A stretch of DNA of 64,000 bases from Endozoicomonas sp965196975 (GCF_965196975.1 NZ_OZ239981.1:5766001-5830000), one strand, 5' to 3'. Shown: positions 25,224-34,869, counted from the first letter of the stretch. Program-made: numbers and translations. Notes: a model not told the origin generated them from the sequence alone.

Positions 25224-26978
25224 TTAGTCATCTTTATAGAGTGTATCGATCATTCCTTTGTTGAGGATCCCTGACCTTTCCGGATCAAAAAACTCCCTTT
25301 CACTGTTGCCGGACACTACCAGCAAATTCTCAATGCTATTTTTTTTCATGATGGACAGCGCTTCATCAGCGGAGGCCTGAGAACTGATCATTCCGGCTCT
25401 TTTAAGGCCTTTCAAAGATCCTATTGTTCTGACTTTTGGAGCAGTTTCACTATCAAATAGCGTGTTTGCACTGAGAATATATAACTGCTCATCTTTTTTA
25501 AGCACCAGCCATTGAGTATTTTCGGATATCTCAGCTTTAGCGTTATCTACAGTGAGGTCAGGTGAAAGGTGGAGGAAACGGCTATCCATTAAGCTGGTCA
25601 CACCTGTTCTATTCAAAAGCTGAGTCATCGGAGAAAGCTGAATACTCTGTCCACGAGCCATGAACTGCATGACAAAAATACTTTGTTGCTTACAGATCTG
25701 GCTGGAAGTAAGGCAGGCAATGACGATAGCCAGCATGGCCGGAAGAATAATCTGTGAGCTGTGGGTGAGTTCCAGGACGGTAATCAGCGCAGTCAACGGG
25801 GCCTGAAAGATTGCAGCCATCATAGCGATCATTCCAGTCATGACATGAAAAGTGATATTGGTTGCAGAGATCCCTATAAACTGCTCAGCCAGTAAAACGC
25901 TACAGGCACCGGCTGTAGCCCCCATCATCAACGATGGACCAATCATTCCACCAGGAACCCCAAGGCCGATGACCAGAGCGGTAATAACCAGTTTGGTTGC
26001 CAGCAGGATAAAAAGAAACGGCAGGTTTAAATCGTCGCCGATCAACAGCGCTTCAATCGTGTCATAGCCAATACCCATCGTTGCAGGAACCAGAACGGCA
26101 ACGATTCCCATTAAAAGACCCGCGATTAATAGTGGGAAGACGACCTTATGCTGGCGCTTTTGAATGGCAAAGATATTAATTTGAATAAACGCCGCAGCAA
26201 GAAGGCCAATAATGACAGCGGTAATGGCCGTTACTGCCAGTTCTTCGGGTGTTGCGGAGGGGATAATCGGGATCTGGAATGCTGGGTTAGGTCCGTAGAC
26301 TGTCTGGGTCAGCACTGATGCTACGACAGCAGAGGCCATTACCGGAATAAAGCTTTCCAGCGAATATTCTTTCATAACCACCTCCATGGCAAAGATAACA
26401 CCGGCCATGGGGGTGTTGAACAGTGCAGCAATGGCTGCAGCAGTACCACAACCCGCCAGTACTCCCAGAGTGTTGGTTGGCAGTTTCAGTATCTGGCCCA
26501 GAAAACTGCCGGCTCCTGCTCCCATATGCACGGCAGGGCCTTCACGCCCCACCGAAAATCCACTGACCAACGCAATCAGTACGCCAAAAAACTGAGTAAT
26601 GGTACTGGTAATGGGTAACCAGCCCCTGTTCAACGTTAAACGCTCAATCACATGAGCAATACCAAAACTTCTTCTTTTGGGTGGGCGGCTCTTGATTAAT
26701 AGGATCAACGCCAGGGCACCCCCGATAGGTGAGAAAAAGCGGACAAGGGGAGGGAGGGCTTCATAACCACTTTCAACCGATGCCAGTGTTGAAAATACAT
26801 GATCGGGGATCAAAGCATGCTGAGAAACAACGCCAAAGAAAAAAAGCAGCTCCTCGAAAGCGATAAGAAAGCCCCCGGCAAGCAGTCCGGTAATCAGTGC
26901 CATCAGGGTCAGTTGTGGCAGGGCTTCTGATTGTGCAAGACGCAGCCTTAAGTTCTGTATTGAGGGTTTCTTAAACAT
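25224..26978 (-). CDS. ClC family chloride channel/antiporter with CBS domains
   Basis: A 584-residue ClC protein with about ten membrane segments. The selectivity-filter motif GREGPAVHMG is present, with GVPGGMIGPSLMMGA further on. The C-terminal 130 residues form a CBS-pair-like cytosolic domain. The E in GREGP (the gating glutamate) is kept, so either channel or Cl/H exchange is possible. It is divergent from the lrgA-lrgB pair. Confidence 0.92.
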   Translation of the reverse strand: MFKKPSIQNLRLRLAQSEALPQLTLMALITGLLAGGFLIAFEELLFFFGVVSQHALIPDHVFSTLASVESGYEALPPLVRFFSPIGGALALILLIKSRPPKRRSFGIAHVIERLTLNRGWLPITSTITQFFGVLIALVSGFSVGREGPAVHMGAGAGSFLGQILKLPTNTLGVLAGCGTAAAIAALFNTPMAGVIFAMEVVMKEYSLESFIPVMASAVVASVLTQTVYGPNPAFQIPIIPSATPEELAVTAITAVIIGLLAAAFIQINIFAIQKRQHKVVFPLLIAGLLMGIVAVLVPATMGIGYDTIEALLIGDDLNLPFLFILLATKLVITALVIGLGVPGGMIGPSLMMGATAGACSVLLAEQFIGISATNITFHVMTGMIAMMAAIFQAPLTALITVLELTHSSQIILPAMLAIVIACLTSSQICKQQSIFVMQFMARGQSIQLSPMTQLLNRTGVTSLMDSRFLHLSPDLTVDNAKAEISENTQWLVLKKDEQLYILSANTLFDSETAPKVRTIGSLKGLKRAGMISSQASADEALSIMKKNSIENLLVVSGNSEREFFDPERSGILNKGMIDTLYKDD

Positions 26979-27390
26979 AGAGCAGCCTTGCTTCCTCCTT
27001 TTATGGTCAGTGGTCGTTCTGGTTATTTCGGTAAGGTTGACTCGTTTCTAAGTGGTTATCTGACTGTCTTGCTTCCTTGCATACAAAGTGGTGGAAATGT
27101 GACTATTTCAGGTTTATGTACTTCAGTATTCGTTTGTAAGTGTTTTCAATGACGGCTGAAGGAGGGTGGAGTCTGCAGTTTACCGGATTGTCATTGTGTC
27201 TCTCTACCGGTAAAACACAATAACTTTTCTTCTCAATCACCATTGATCCGTCTTAATACGCCATTTTGGATGGTTAATCCCAGGATCTGTTGATGCTATA
27301 TCTTCAATTGCGTTGGGTGAACGGCGAAGCATATAGATCCTGACAAGTTTTTAGAGGGCAGCGCATGGCTGCTTCGGGAGAGGTTAAACG
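26979..27390. other. Divergent intergenic region between the ClC gene and lrgA
   Basis: About 410 bp with no gene, repeat or strong hairpin that I can see. It should hold both divergent promoters. Confidence 0.5.
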
Positions 27391-27771
27391 ATGTCATCAG
27401 GAACATTATCGGGCATTGTCACGTTGCTGTTTTTCACCGTGTTGGGTGATGTATTAAGCGACGCGTTAAGCCTTCCGGTTCCGGGTTCAGTCATGGGGTT
27501 GATACTTCTGGTGATCTACCTGCAAATATCCGGAGGCGTCAGTGAGTCTCTGGATAAGGTCAGTCAGTTCTGTATCCGCTATCTGGCCGTACTGTTTATC
27601 CCGGGCTGTGTGGGTATTTTCTTCCTGAGCGACCTTCTCCTGCAGCAATGGTTGCCTATTACTCTGGCCATGCTGGTTGCGACCCCTGTTTCCCTGGTAA
27701 TAACGGCTGTTCTCCTGCAATGGCTACTTAAACGTTTTGCTGCCGAGAGCGGAGAGAACCATCATGGATGA
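27391..27771 (+). CDS. CidA/LrgA family holin-like protein
   Basis: A 126-residue membrane protein with four predicted helices and the LrgA block LPVPGSVMGLILL. CidA/LrgA proteins are holin-like and act with LrgB-type partners in murein hydrolase control or in transport of small carboxylates such as pyruvate. Its end overlaps the start of the lrgB-like gene by 8 bp, so the two are translated together. Confidence 0.9.
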   Translation: MSSGTLSGIVTLLFFTVLGDVLSDALSLPVPGSVMGLILLVIYLQISGGVSESLDKVSQFCIRYLAVLFIPGCVGIFFLSDLLLQQWLPITLAMLVATPVSLVITAVLLQWLLKRFAAESGENHHG

Positions 27772-28492
27772 GGTTATCAGTTTCTCCTACGGATTATTGC
27801 AGCGGCAAATGAACAACCCGGTTGCGATCCTGCTTATTAATCTCGGTGCCTACCTGCTGGCGGAAAAGTTTTTTATCCGTATGGGGCGCAAAGGCTGGTT
27901 TCATCCACTGTTTACCACCAGCCTCCTGGTTTTCCTGGTTATTCGCTTCTCTCCACTTCAGCCTGATATGTACACAAAGCACAGTGAGTTGCTGAAGATG
28001 TTGCTGGCGCCATTTACCGTATCACTGGCGGTTCCTCTTTCCCGGCAGCTCCATACCCTTCGACAGTTGGCTGGGCCCCTGATGTGTTCATTGCTGATCG
28101 GTGGGTTTCTTGCTGCATTTATTGGTATGGGAATGGCGCTGGCAACCGGAGGCACAAGAGAGGTAGTGTTATCCATTTCTACCAAGGCCGTAACCACAGC
28201 AGTTGCCCTGGTGATGGGCGAACAATACGGCGCTATTATCCCTCTGGTGGCTGCCGTGGTCATTATCTCCGGCGTTTATGGTTCGCTGGTGGGGCCTGCA
28301 CTGTGTCGTATGTTTGGTGTGACCGACCCAAGGGCGATTGGCTTTGCCATGGGGGTGAATGCCCATGCAGGAGGTACTGCTCGAGCTTTCGAACTGGATC
28401 TGACGATGGGAGTCTATTCCAGCCTTGGGATGTGCCTGTGCGCTATCTACATGCCACTTCTTGTACCATGGCTGATCAGCCTATTACTGTAA
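27764..28492 (+). CDS. LrgB/CidB family membrane protein
   Basis: A 242-residue protein of the LrgB family with several hydrophobic helices. Its blocks SISTKAVTTAVAL and GFAMGVNAHAGGTARAFE are diagnostic. I chose ATG 27764, with GGAGAG upstream; the frame opens at 27737. It pairs with the CidA/LrgA gene. The substrate or effect cannot be read from sequence. Confidence 0.92.
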   Translation: MDEVISFSYGLLQRQMNNPVAILLINLGAYLLAEKFFIRMGRKGWFHPLFTTSLLVFLVIRFSPLQPDMYTKHSELLKMLLAPFTVSLAVPLSRQLHTLRQLAGPLMCSLLIGGFLAAFIGMGMALATGGTREVVLSISTKAVTTAVALVMGEQYGAIIPLVAAVVIISGVYGSLVGPALCRMFGVTDPRAIGFAMGVNAHAGGTARAFELDLTMGVYSSLGMCLCAIYMPLLVPWLISLLL

Positions 28493-28515
28493 TTAAATTT
28501 CTCAGAGAAATCTTG

Positions 28516-28731
28516 ATGTTCGATAAAGAAGACCTGATCAAAATCGCCAACCAGACCATGCCCTTTGGGAAGTACCAGGGCAGAAGGTTGATCGATCTAC
28601 CAGAACCTTACCTTCTGTGGTTCGCTGGAAAAGGGTTTCCGGAGGGGGAGCTGGGTAAACTGCTGGCATTAACACTGGAGGTTCAGGTGAATGGGTTGAA
28701 TGATCTGATTACCCCATTGAAAAAATACTAA
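28516..28731 (+). CDS. DUF3820 family protein
   Basis: A 71-residue protein with the DUF3820 pattern MPFGKYQGRRLIDLPEPYLLWF. The family is sometimes labelled a quorum-sensing-regulated virulence factor; its biochemical role is unsettled. It starts 23 nt after lrgB and may be in the same transcript. An IS66 copy follows 50 bp downstream. Confidence 0.85.
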   Translation: MFDKEDLIKIANQTMPFGKYQGRRLIDLPEPYLLWFAGKGFPEGELGKLLALTLEVQVNGLNDLITPLKKY

Positions 28732-28782
28732 TTCAGCCGTTCAGACTATTTGTATTGGAAAGCTGTTACCATATGATCAGAT

Positions 28783-30381
28783 GTAACTATTCAGCACCCA
28801 GCAAAGGCGTATTGTTGTAATTTCGAACCGCTTTAAGAAGCGCCTGAAATATGTTCAACCCCTGCTTTTTAGCAGATGATAAATAGCTTCGGATTCGGGT
28901 AAACATGGTACCTCCGTCTTCGCTTCTGAAGCAGCCTGAGATCTTCTGCTTAAGTTTGGCCATCCTGGCATCACGTTCACTGCCATTGTTATCGAAGGGA
29001 ATTGAAAAGTCCGACATGAAGCGCAACGTTTCAACCTTAAACTCAATAAGCCTTTTGAACAGGTTGTAGGCCTTGGTATTCCTGACCTTCTTACGTCCAA
29101 GCACCTGTCGTTGTTTTTCCATATAAGCGGTTTCCTTCGTGAGAGCCCTTTGAAGGATTTGGTCGTATATCGTCTCAATGCGAAGCTGTATTGCACCAGG
29201 CATTTGAGTCAGACCGGCTGCTTTGTATTTCTTGCAGAAGTGCCAGGAGAGCGTAAGCAATTTCATCAGCCGCAGAGCCAGCTTATTCGCATCCCTATCG
29301 ACAACTCCCTGAAGCTCTCTCAGATGATGGGCATTACAAAGCACATGCACTGCCGCATAGGCAAAGTAGGACTTCCAATGATCGTGAACCAGAATGCCTG
29401 CAAAAGTCAGCAGGATGCCCATTGCATCCATTGCTTCACAACCTCGCCTTTCTGAGAGATAGTAAAGCGTCCATTGGTCATCTCGCATAATGTGTAACCA
29501 CCACAGTGAACCGTCAACCCGCATGCCAGTTTCATCCGCTCCTGCAACCGGACTTTCTTGTAAAGCATCGCGGATACTCTGCTCAGTAGAGGCCAGGTTC
29601 TCATGGGTATAGGCAACAAAATTGGCAACAGAGCCTGCGCTGACACTCATGCAATAAATAGTATTGAAATACTCAGACACCCGGTGATATGGGATGAAGT
29701 GATACTGGTTTAAATGAACAGCCATTGCCTGAGTCACTTCTCCGTATTGAGCAGCGGCTTTCACTCCTTGGGGAAACTCAGCGGTGTTCCGTTTACCACA
29801 AGGACATACTTTAACGTCTGCCCAGTACGCGGTAACTTCAAATTCTCCGGGTCTACCTGGATCAAAAACCTGTCGCTCAATGTATTTGGTGGGTTTAATA
29901 TCGATAAGCGAAGACTGGCAACAGCAACATTTTTCAACCTTCAGATGCCTGACATAATCGGGTAAGGCGACACGTCTCAAACAAGAGCCTTGATGACCTT
30001 TCTGGCCACCTGGTTTATTGCCTGAAGATGGTCTAAGGCTTTTGGGGTTCGGTGTTTCCTGTGAGGAGCAGGGGGCTTCTTTGGAAGATGTATCACCTTT
30101 ATCACTCCCTTTTTTACTGGGCTTTTGATAACCATCTGACGATGGTGGCTTACTACTGTTTTGACTGTTTTTATTAACCCTTTCTTCCAGTTCGCTGCAA
30201 CGTTCCCGTAAAAGCGCATTCTCGGTCCGAAGCTCTTCATTCTCTTTAAGGAGAGCTTCGGTAAACGGAGTAGCTGGGAAGTCTGGTTCCATACTGGAGA
30301 TTTGTTAGAAAAATTGAGTATAAGATGATGGTCGAAAAATCAGAAAATTCCAGATTTATATGAAGGGTGCTGAATAGTTAC
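28783..30381 (-). mobile_element. IS66-family insertion sequence, copy 1 (1599 bp)
   Basis: Bounded by perfect 17-bp terminal repeats (GTAACTATTCAGCACCC) and an 8-bp target duplication GATCAGAT at 28775-28782 and 30382-30389. It carries only the large transposase gene and no tnpA/tnpB, as in the ISBst12 subgroup of IS66. The second copy is at 53394-54992, with the same length and the same transposase. Confidence 0.95.
28787..30292 (-). CDS. tnpC: IS66-family transposase (TnpC type), copy 1
   Basis: A 501-residue DDE transposase. Parts in order: N-terminal coiled-coil (ENEELRTENALLRERCSELEE), an Ser/Lys/Gly-rich linker, a zinc-finger-like CCCCQSS...CPCGK region, and the catalytic core with ADETGMRVDG, HDHWKSYF and HHLRELQG. 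Near the end NNGSERDAR supplies the last acidic residue. The protein is identical to that of copy 2. The gene ends 4 bp from the left IS end. Confidence 0.95.
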   Translation of the reverse strand: MEPDFPATPFTEALLKENEELRTENALLRERCSELEERVNKNSQNSSKPPSSDGYQKPSKKGSDKGDTSSKEAPCSSQETPNPKSLRPSSGNKPGGQKGHQGSCLRRVALPDYVRHLKVEKCCCCQSSLIDIKPTKYIERQVFDPGRPGEFEVTAYWADVKVCPCGKRNTAEFPQGVKAAAQYGEVTQAMAVHLNQYHFIPYHRVSEYFNTIYCMSVSAGSVANFVAYTHENLASTEQSIRDALQESPVAGADETGMRVDGSLWWLHIMRDDQWTLYYLSERRGCEAMDAMGILLTFAGILVHDHWKSYFAYAAVHVLCNAHHLRELQGVVDRDANKLALRLMKLLTLSWHFCKKYKAAGLTQMPGAIQLRIETIYDQILQRALTKETAYMEKQRQVLGRKKVRNTKAYNLFKRLIEFKVETLRFMSDFSIPFDNNGSERDARMAKLKQKISGCFRSEDGGTMFTRIRSYLSSAKKQGLNIFQALLKAVRNYNNTPLLGAE

Positions 30382-30427
30382 GATCAGATAAAATAAAAAA
30401 TATAAGAACAACAGGTAAACAATAACA

Positions 30428-30643
30428 ATGAAAAAGCTTGTTTCTCTTATTACACAGGCATTGAGCCTGCTTATTGTTGGCGGCTTCAGTCTTTCTATCA
30501 GCGAACAGAGTGGCAGGGTAGCGTCTCTGAATCTTTGGGCTGAGTCTGATACGGCTCGAGTAGCTTCCTATCAGGATGCAAACCTTCTGATCAACCGGAC
30601 TCCAGCGATGATGGCAACAATGCCTGCTTCGTGGAAACGATAG
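30428..30643 (+). CDS. Small putative secreted protein
   Basis: A 71-residue frame with a plausible signal peptide (MKKLVSLITQALSLLIVGGF). No recognisable family. The ribosome-binding site is weak (AGGT 11 nt upstream). The IS66 copy ends 46 bp before it and probably separates it from its original promoter. It is real only if homologues exist. Confidence 0.45.
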   Translation: MKKLVSLITQALSLLIVGGFSLSISEQSGRVASLNLWAESDTARVASYQDANLLINRTPAMMATMPASWKR

Positions 30644-30693
30644 TCTTCACAGCTATACTGTCCTTCCGTTCATGATGAAGAAGGCTGAAGTCA

Positions 30694-31050
30694 GTGACAT
30701 TGAGTGAATTGTTAGAACAGATCCGCCAGCAGCCAGAATTGGTTGAGTTTGAGGCGGTGATGACCGTTATAGCGGATCATTATCATTATACCCCCACCCG
30801 TTTTGTAAATGGCCGAGGTTCTCTCTGCCAGATCAATGAAGCTGGCACCAACGAGGGATCCTGTAAAATCTTTGCCTTCGCCCAGATCCATGACTTGAGC
30901 CCTCATGAGACTCTGGCCTGTTTCGGCCGCTTTTATCGTGATGAGGTGCTTAAGGAACCGAATGGGAGTAGCCATGGTAACATTCGGGCTTTCATGATTT
31001 CCGGCTGGAAGAGTGTTGCTTTTGATGAGCCTGCCTTGATTGCTAAATAA
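30694..31050 (+). CDS. HopJ type III effector family protein
   Basis: A 118-residue protein matching the HopJ family, with FVNGRGSLCQINEAGTNEGS and FAQIHDLSPHETLACFG blocks. Despite the name, members are widespread in bacteria without any type III system, so an effector role should not be assumed. The start is GTG 30694. It precedes argC by 226 bp; the ArgR site begins right after its stop codon. Confidence 0.85.
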   Translation: MTLSELLEQIRQQPELVEFEAVMTVIADHYHYTPTRFVNGRGSLCQINEAGTNEGSCKIFAFAQIHDLSPHETLACFGRFYRDEVLKEPNGSSHGNIRAFMISGWKSVAFDEPALIAK

Positions 31051-31088
31051 ATTGAATATATATTCATTTAATATGAAAAATATTCATT
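31051..31088 (+). promoter_or_regulatory. ArgR operator (ARG box pair) upstream of argC
   Basis: ATTGAATATATATTCATT (31051-31068) fits the E. coli ARG-box consensus at every defined position. Five bp further a second, one-base-short box TGAAAAATATTCA (31074-31086) follows. Paired boxes of this kind bind the ArgR hexamer and repress arginine genes when arginine is plentiful. Distance to the argC start is about 190 nt. Confidence 0.8.
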
Positions 31089-31276
31089 TTGGTTTGAGCT
31101 GTTTATCACCCGGAACAAGGCTGGTTCATGATCAGGCTTTTTCATGGTTTCCTGAAAAAGTCCACTGATTACACCGGCTGCACCGCTGCCTTCTTATAAC
31201 TGAAGCGACGTTATCCGGGAAAGATCTGGTAAGATAGCAGGGTCGAACAATAATCCAGAAGTAACGGAAGCATCAG

Positions 31277-32320
31277 ATGATTAAAGTGGGGATTGTCGGT
31301 GGAACGGGCTATACCGGAGCAGAGCTTTTGCGCTTGCTATCGGTTCATCCGGATGTTGAGTTGAGTATGATCACTTCCCGTTCTGAAGCGGGAAAGCCGG
31401 TCAGTGCGCTTTTTTCCGGATTACGAGGAAAACTGGACCTGAACTTTTCACTCCCGGACAACGAACAACTTTCGTCGTGTGATCTGGTGTTCTTTGCAAC
31501 GCCTAACGGTATTGCCATGGAGTCTGTTCCGGAATTACTGTCTGCAGGCGTTCGGATAATTGATCTGGCGGCTGACTTTCGTTTGAGTGATACCAGCCTT
31601 TGGAAGCAGTGGTATGGTGTTGAACATGCCTGCCCGGACGTATTAAAAGAGGCCGTGTATGGCCTGCCGGAAATGAACCGTGCCGACATTGCTGATGCCA
31701 GACTGGTCGCCAACCCTGGCTGTTATCCAACGGCCACCCAGCTTGGTTTGTTGCCTCTGGTAAGAGCTGGGTTGGTCAGTGGAAATATCATGGTAGATGC
31801 CAAGTCGGGTGTCAGTGGCGCTGGACGTGGAGCCAATGTAGGCACCCTGCTCTGTGAAGCCTCTGAGTCTTTCAAGGCCTATGGTGTTTCTGGCCATCGT
31901 CATTTGCCGGAAATTCAGCAGGGCATTGAACGCATGGCAGGTGCAGGTGTATCTCCATTTACCGGTGATCTGGTGTTTGTTCCGCATTTGACCCCCATGA
32001 TCCGCGGCATCCACTCCACGCTATATTGTACTGTCAAAGACCGTGGTATTGACCTTCAGGCGCTGTATGAAAATACCTTTGAGGGTGAACCCTTTGTTGA
32101 TGTCATGCCTGCGGGCAGTCATCCAGAGACCCGCTCTGTTCGTGGATGCAACCAGTGTCGTATAGCGGTTCATCGTCCACAGGGTGGGGATACTGTGGTC
32201 ATATTGTCGGTCATTGATAACCTGGTAAAAGGAGCAGCGGGTCAGGCAGTTCAGAACATGAATATTATGTTTGGTCTGGATGAAATAACTGGTCTGGACT
32301 TTCCCGCTGCCATACCTTGA
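31277..32320 (+). CDS. argC: N-acetyl-gamma-glutamyl-phosphate reductase ArgC
   Basis: ArgC performs the third step of arginine synthesis, the NADPH-dependent reduction of N-acetylglutamyl phosphate. The 347-residue protein has VGGTGYTGAELLRLL at the N-terminus and the active-site Cys in NPGCYPTATQ near residue 149. AKSGVSGAGRGA and GHRHLPEIQQ are also family blocks. An ArgR operator lies upstream. No other arg gene is in the window. Confidence 0.96.
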   Translation: MIKVGIVGGTGYTGAELLRLLSVHPDVELSMITSRSEAGKPVSALFSGLRGKLDLNFSLPDNEQLSSCDLVFFATPNGIAMESVPELLSAGVRIIDLAADFRLSDTSLWKQWYGVEHACPDVLKEAVYGLPEMNRADIADARLVANPGCYPTATQLGLLPLVRAGLVSGNIMVDAKSGVSGAGRGANVGTLLCEASESFKAYGVSGHRHLPEIQQGIERMAGAGVSPFTGDLVFVPHLTPMIRGIHSTLYCTVKDRGIDLQALYENTFEGEPFVDVMPAGSHPETRSVRGCNQCRIAVHRPQGGDTVVILSVIDNLVKGAAGQAVQNMNIMFGLDEITGLDFPAAIP

Positions 32321-32339
32321 TAAGTCTAACAGGCAGGTT

Positions 32340-32371
32340 GATGTTCCCTCGTGAATTTATGAGGGAACATC
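32340..32371. terminator. Hairpin between argC and the 5'-nucleotidase gene
   Basis: An 11-bp perfect stem (GATGTTCCCTC / GAGGGAACATC) with a 10-nt loop in the 61-bp gap between convergent genes. There is no T-run on either side, so it may be a weak bidirectional terminator. Confidence 0.55.
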
Positions 32372-32381
32372 CGTTCAATCA

Positions 32382-33938
32382 CTATTGCCTGATCACTCCT
32401 TCCGGTTGAAAGTCAGCAACCCGCAGAGGTGAGTTCTGTTCGATAAACTCCTTTAGAACCTCGGCATCAAGATAGCCTGTGTCCACAAAGCCTGGCTTGT
32501 TCATCAGGTTGGGGTATTTGTCGCCACCACTGGCAGAAAAGCTGAGAATAGCCATCTTGTAAGCCTTTTCAGGCTCAAGTGCTTTGCCATTGATTTGCAC
32601 ATTATAAAGCTGCTGATCTTTGATCAGCATTTCTACCCCGGAGAAGTGTGCGAAGGCCCCGCTGTTGGCTGGCTTGTTAGCGACAACAGTCAGGTATTCA
32701 AGTATTTCCTTTCCTGTCATATCAACTGTTGTCAATGTGTTGCCAAAAGGAAGCACCGTCAGCACATCTTTGTAAGTGATCTCACCGCTATTGATGCTGG
32801 AGCGAATTCCGCCACCGTTCATCACGGCCAGATCTGCACCAGATTTTTCCATCAGCGCTTCTGTCAGTAATGTGCCCAGATTAGTTGGCTGGAATCTTAC
32901 CTCACTGCGTTCTCCCATCAGCCGTTGATCGACAGCACCGACTTTGCCTTCAACCAGTTGCTGACCTTTTTCCTGATAGGGTGAGAGCAGACTCAACATG
33001 GCCTGGTTTTCCGGGATCACTTTATCGTCTTCAGGCCCATTGACCGGGATAAGCTGATAACTGGTCAGGGTCAGTTGGCCGTTGGTGTATTCAAAGTCCG
33101 CGCGTCCAACATATTTACCCCACTCCTGGGCTTGAACGATATAAGTGCCGTTTTGCAGGTCCGGCTTAAACAAGGGATCCTGTGAGTGTCCTCCCACAAT
33201 CAGATCAATGCCTTTCACGCTCCTGGCCAGAGTTACGTCTCCAGGTGCATTGATACCATGATTCCCATTCTGGTAGTGCCCCATATGGGTAGTGGCAATG
33301 ATAATGTCTGCCTGTTTCTCTAGCTCAGGAATGAGTTTGCTGGCCACCGAAACCGGTGATTGAAAATCCAGCCCTTTGACATTTTCAGGGCTGGTCTGCT
33401 TCGGTGTGTCAGTGGTAGTGAAGCCGACAACGGCAATGCGCAGTCCATCCAGGTCAAAGGTGGTATAAGGCTCAAATACGTGTTTTCCTGTGCCTGCATC
33501 AAGTATGTTGGCTGAGAGAAAGGGAAACTCTGCCAGAGACTGCTGCATTGCCAGAATGTCCCTGGGGTTATCAAATTCATGATTACCCACGGCCATGGCA
33601 TCGTAGCCCAGCAGGTTCATCCCTTTAAAGTCGGGAATGGCATCCTGCATATCAGATTCAGGTACGCCGGTGTTGATGTCCCCTCCAGAGAGCAGCAAAA
33701 CATGGCCGCCTTCTTCCTTTACTTCTTTGCGAATTGACTCAACCAGCGTCATTCTTGCCGCCATGCCATAACGGCCCTTGCTATCCTGCCAGAAGCGACC
33801 ATGGTGATCATTGGTATGCAGAACGGTCAGTTTGTATGTCTGGTCTTTTTCAGCAGGAGGATTCACAGTTGTGCAGGCACTGATTACCAGTGCTGATATG
33901 CCGGCTGCGAGCCACTTCCAGTTCTTGTTTCGGGTCAT
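32382..33938 (-). CDS. Lipoprotein 5'-nucleotidase / UDP-sugar hydrolase (UshA/NutA-like)
   Basis: A 518-residue metallophosphoesterase with an N-terminal lipobox (LVISAC), so it is probably anchored in the outer membrane or periplasm. The catalytic domain has HTNDHHGRF, GGDINTG and GNHEFDNP metal-binding motifs. The C-terminal nucleotide-binding domain has NGGGIRSSINSGEITY and FSASGGDKYPNL. It would free phosphate and nucleosides from extracellular nucleotides. I see no Pho box in the upstream region. Confidence 0.92.
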   Translation of the reverse strand: MTRNKNWKWLAAGISALVISACTTVNPPAEKDQTYKLTVLHTNDHHGRFWQDSKGRYGMAARMTLVESIRKEVKEEGGHVLLLSGGDINTGVPESDMQDAIPDFKGMNLLGYDAMAVGNHEFDNPRDILAMQQSLAEFPFLSANILDAGTGKHVFEPYTTFDLDGLRIAVVGFTTTDTPKQTSPENVKGLDFQSPVSVASKLIPELEKQADIIIATTHMGHYQNGNHGINAPGDVTLARSVKGIDLIVGGHSQDPLFKPDLQNGTYIVQAQEWGKYVGRADFEYTNGQLTLTSYQLIPVNGPEDDKVIPENQAMLSLLSPYQEKGQQLVEGKVGAVDQRLMGERSEVRFQPTNLGTLLTEALMEKSGADLAVMNGGGIRSSINSGEITYKDVLTVLPFGNTLTTVDMTGKEILEYLTVVANKPANSGAFAHFSGVEMLIKDQQLYNVQINGKALEPEKAYKMAILSFSASGGDKYPNLMNKPGFVDTGYLDAEVLKEFIEQNSPLRVADFQPEGVIRQ

Positions 33939-34246
33939 CAGGAGTCCCTGTTATATCGTTTGTTGACTTGGTGACGTGCTTTTTCACCAGCTTATATTTG
34001 GGGCTATTTTAAACATCTTTTGCTATCGGTGACTTAATGGAAACTGATTTTATGGTATAAGCAAACCATGAACATTTGTCGGTAATACCCAACGTACCCT
34101 CTAACTACCGTAATGATCGTCGGCATTAGCAATGCGATTAATAGCGGGTAATAGAGTCCCTTGTGTGATGAGCCCTGATGTTGTAGTGGTGTCAAGGCTT
34201 TCAGCACGGAAGGTAGTTAGGGTTTATTGGTATAAGGAGCTTAATC
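33939..34246. other. Divergent intergenic region with a candidate MITE
   Basis: About 310 bp between the 5'-nucleotidase gene and yceH. Roughly half is the candidate inverted-repeat element at 34086-34230. The ribosome-binding site of yceH (AAGGAG) lies just beyond its right edge. Confidence 0.5.
34086..34230. repeat. Candidate MITE-like inverted repeat
   Basis: CTAACTACC (34101-34109) and GGTAGTTAG (34212-34220) are perfectly inverted, and ACCCT / GGGT and ATACC / GGTAT pairs extend both ends imperfectly. No second copy is seen here, so mobility is an inference. Confidence 0.4.
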
Positions 34247-34864
34247 GTGGATATGTCCTTGTCTCTGAATGAAACCCGTGTGATTGGCTGCCTGCTTGAA
34301 AAAGAGAGTACGACACCGGATCAATACCCTCTGTCGCTTAATGCCCTGACCAATGCCTGTAATCAGAAGAGTAACCGTGAGCCTGTGTTGAGCCTGGCAG
34401 AATCGGAAGTGAAGGAGACTCTGGAGGTTCTTTTAAAAGAACGCCTGGTCAGTGAAGATACGGGTGCTCGTGTTAGTAAGTATCGGCATCGTTTCTGCAA
34501 TACGGAGTTTGGCAGTCTGCAGCTGACTGATCAGGAAAGAGGCATAGTTTGTGTGCTCTTTCTCCGCGGAGCACAGACTCCTGGCGAACTGCGCGGGCGT
34601 ACCGGTCGCCTTGCCGAGTTTGCGGATGTTCGTGAAGTTGAAGGCGTTTTACAGCAAATGGTGGAGCGTGGGCTGGTAGTTCAGCTCCCTCGTGAAGCGG
34701 GAAAGCGGGAAAGCCGTTATGCTCACCTTTTCTCTGGTAAAGTGAGTATCGTGAATCAGGCTGACCTGGTTGCCGATGACAAAGCCAGGATTCGTGAACT
34801 GGAGCATGAAGTCATGATTTTAAGAGCTGAAGTAGAGAGGCTGAACCGCGAGTTAGGCCGGTAA
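34247..34864 (+). CDS. yceH: YceH family protein (UPF0502/DUF480)
   Basis: A 205-residue protein with the conserved start LNETRVIGCLLEKESTTPDQ and the YPLSLNALTNACNQKSNR block of UPF0502. A two-winged-helix fold is followed by a C-terminal coiled-coil (IRELEHEVMILRAEVERL). Exact function unknown. GTG 34247 is preceded by AAGGAG at 7 nt, better placed than the ATG two codons later. Confidence 0.93.
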   Translation: MDMSLSLNETRVIGCLLEKESTTPDQYPLSLNALTNACNQKSNREPVLSLAESEVKETLEVLLKERLVSEDTGARVSKYRHRFCNTEFGSLQLTDQERGIVCVLFLRGAQTPGELRGRTGRLAEFADVREVEGVLQQMVERGLVVQLPREAGKRESRYAHLFSGKVSIVNQADLVADDKARIRELEHEVMILRAEVERLNRELGR

Positions 34865-34869
34865 CAGGC

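Noticed and set aside
29111..29455. Antisense frames inside both IS66 copies
   Set aside because: They are identical because the IS copies are identical; not independent evidence of coding.
30694..31050. HopJ-family gene as evidence for a type III secretion system
   Set aside because: The family name is historical and its members are widespread; no secretion apparatus gene is in the window.
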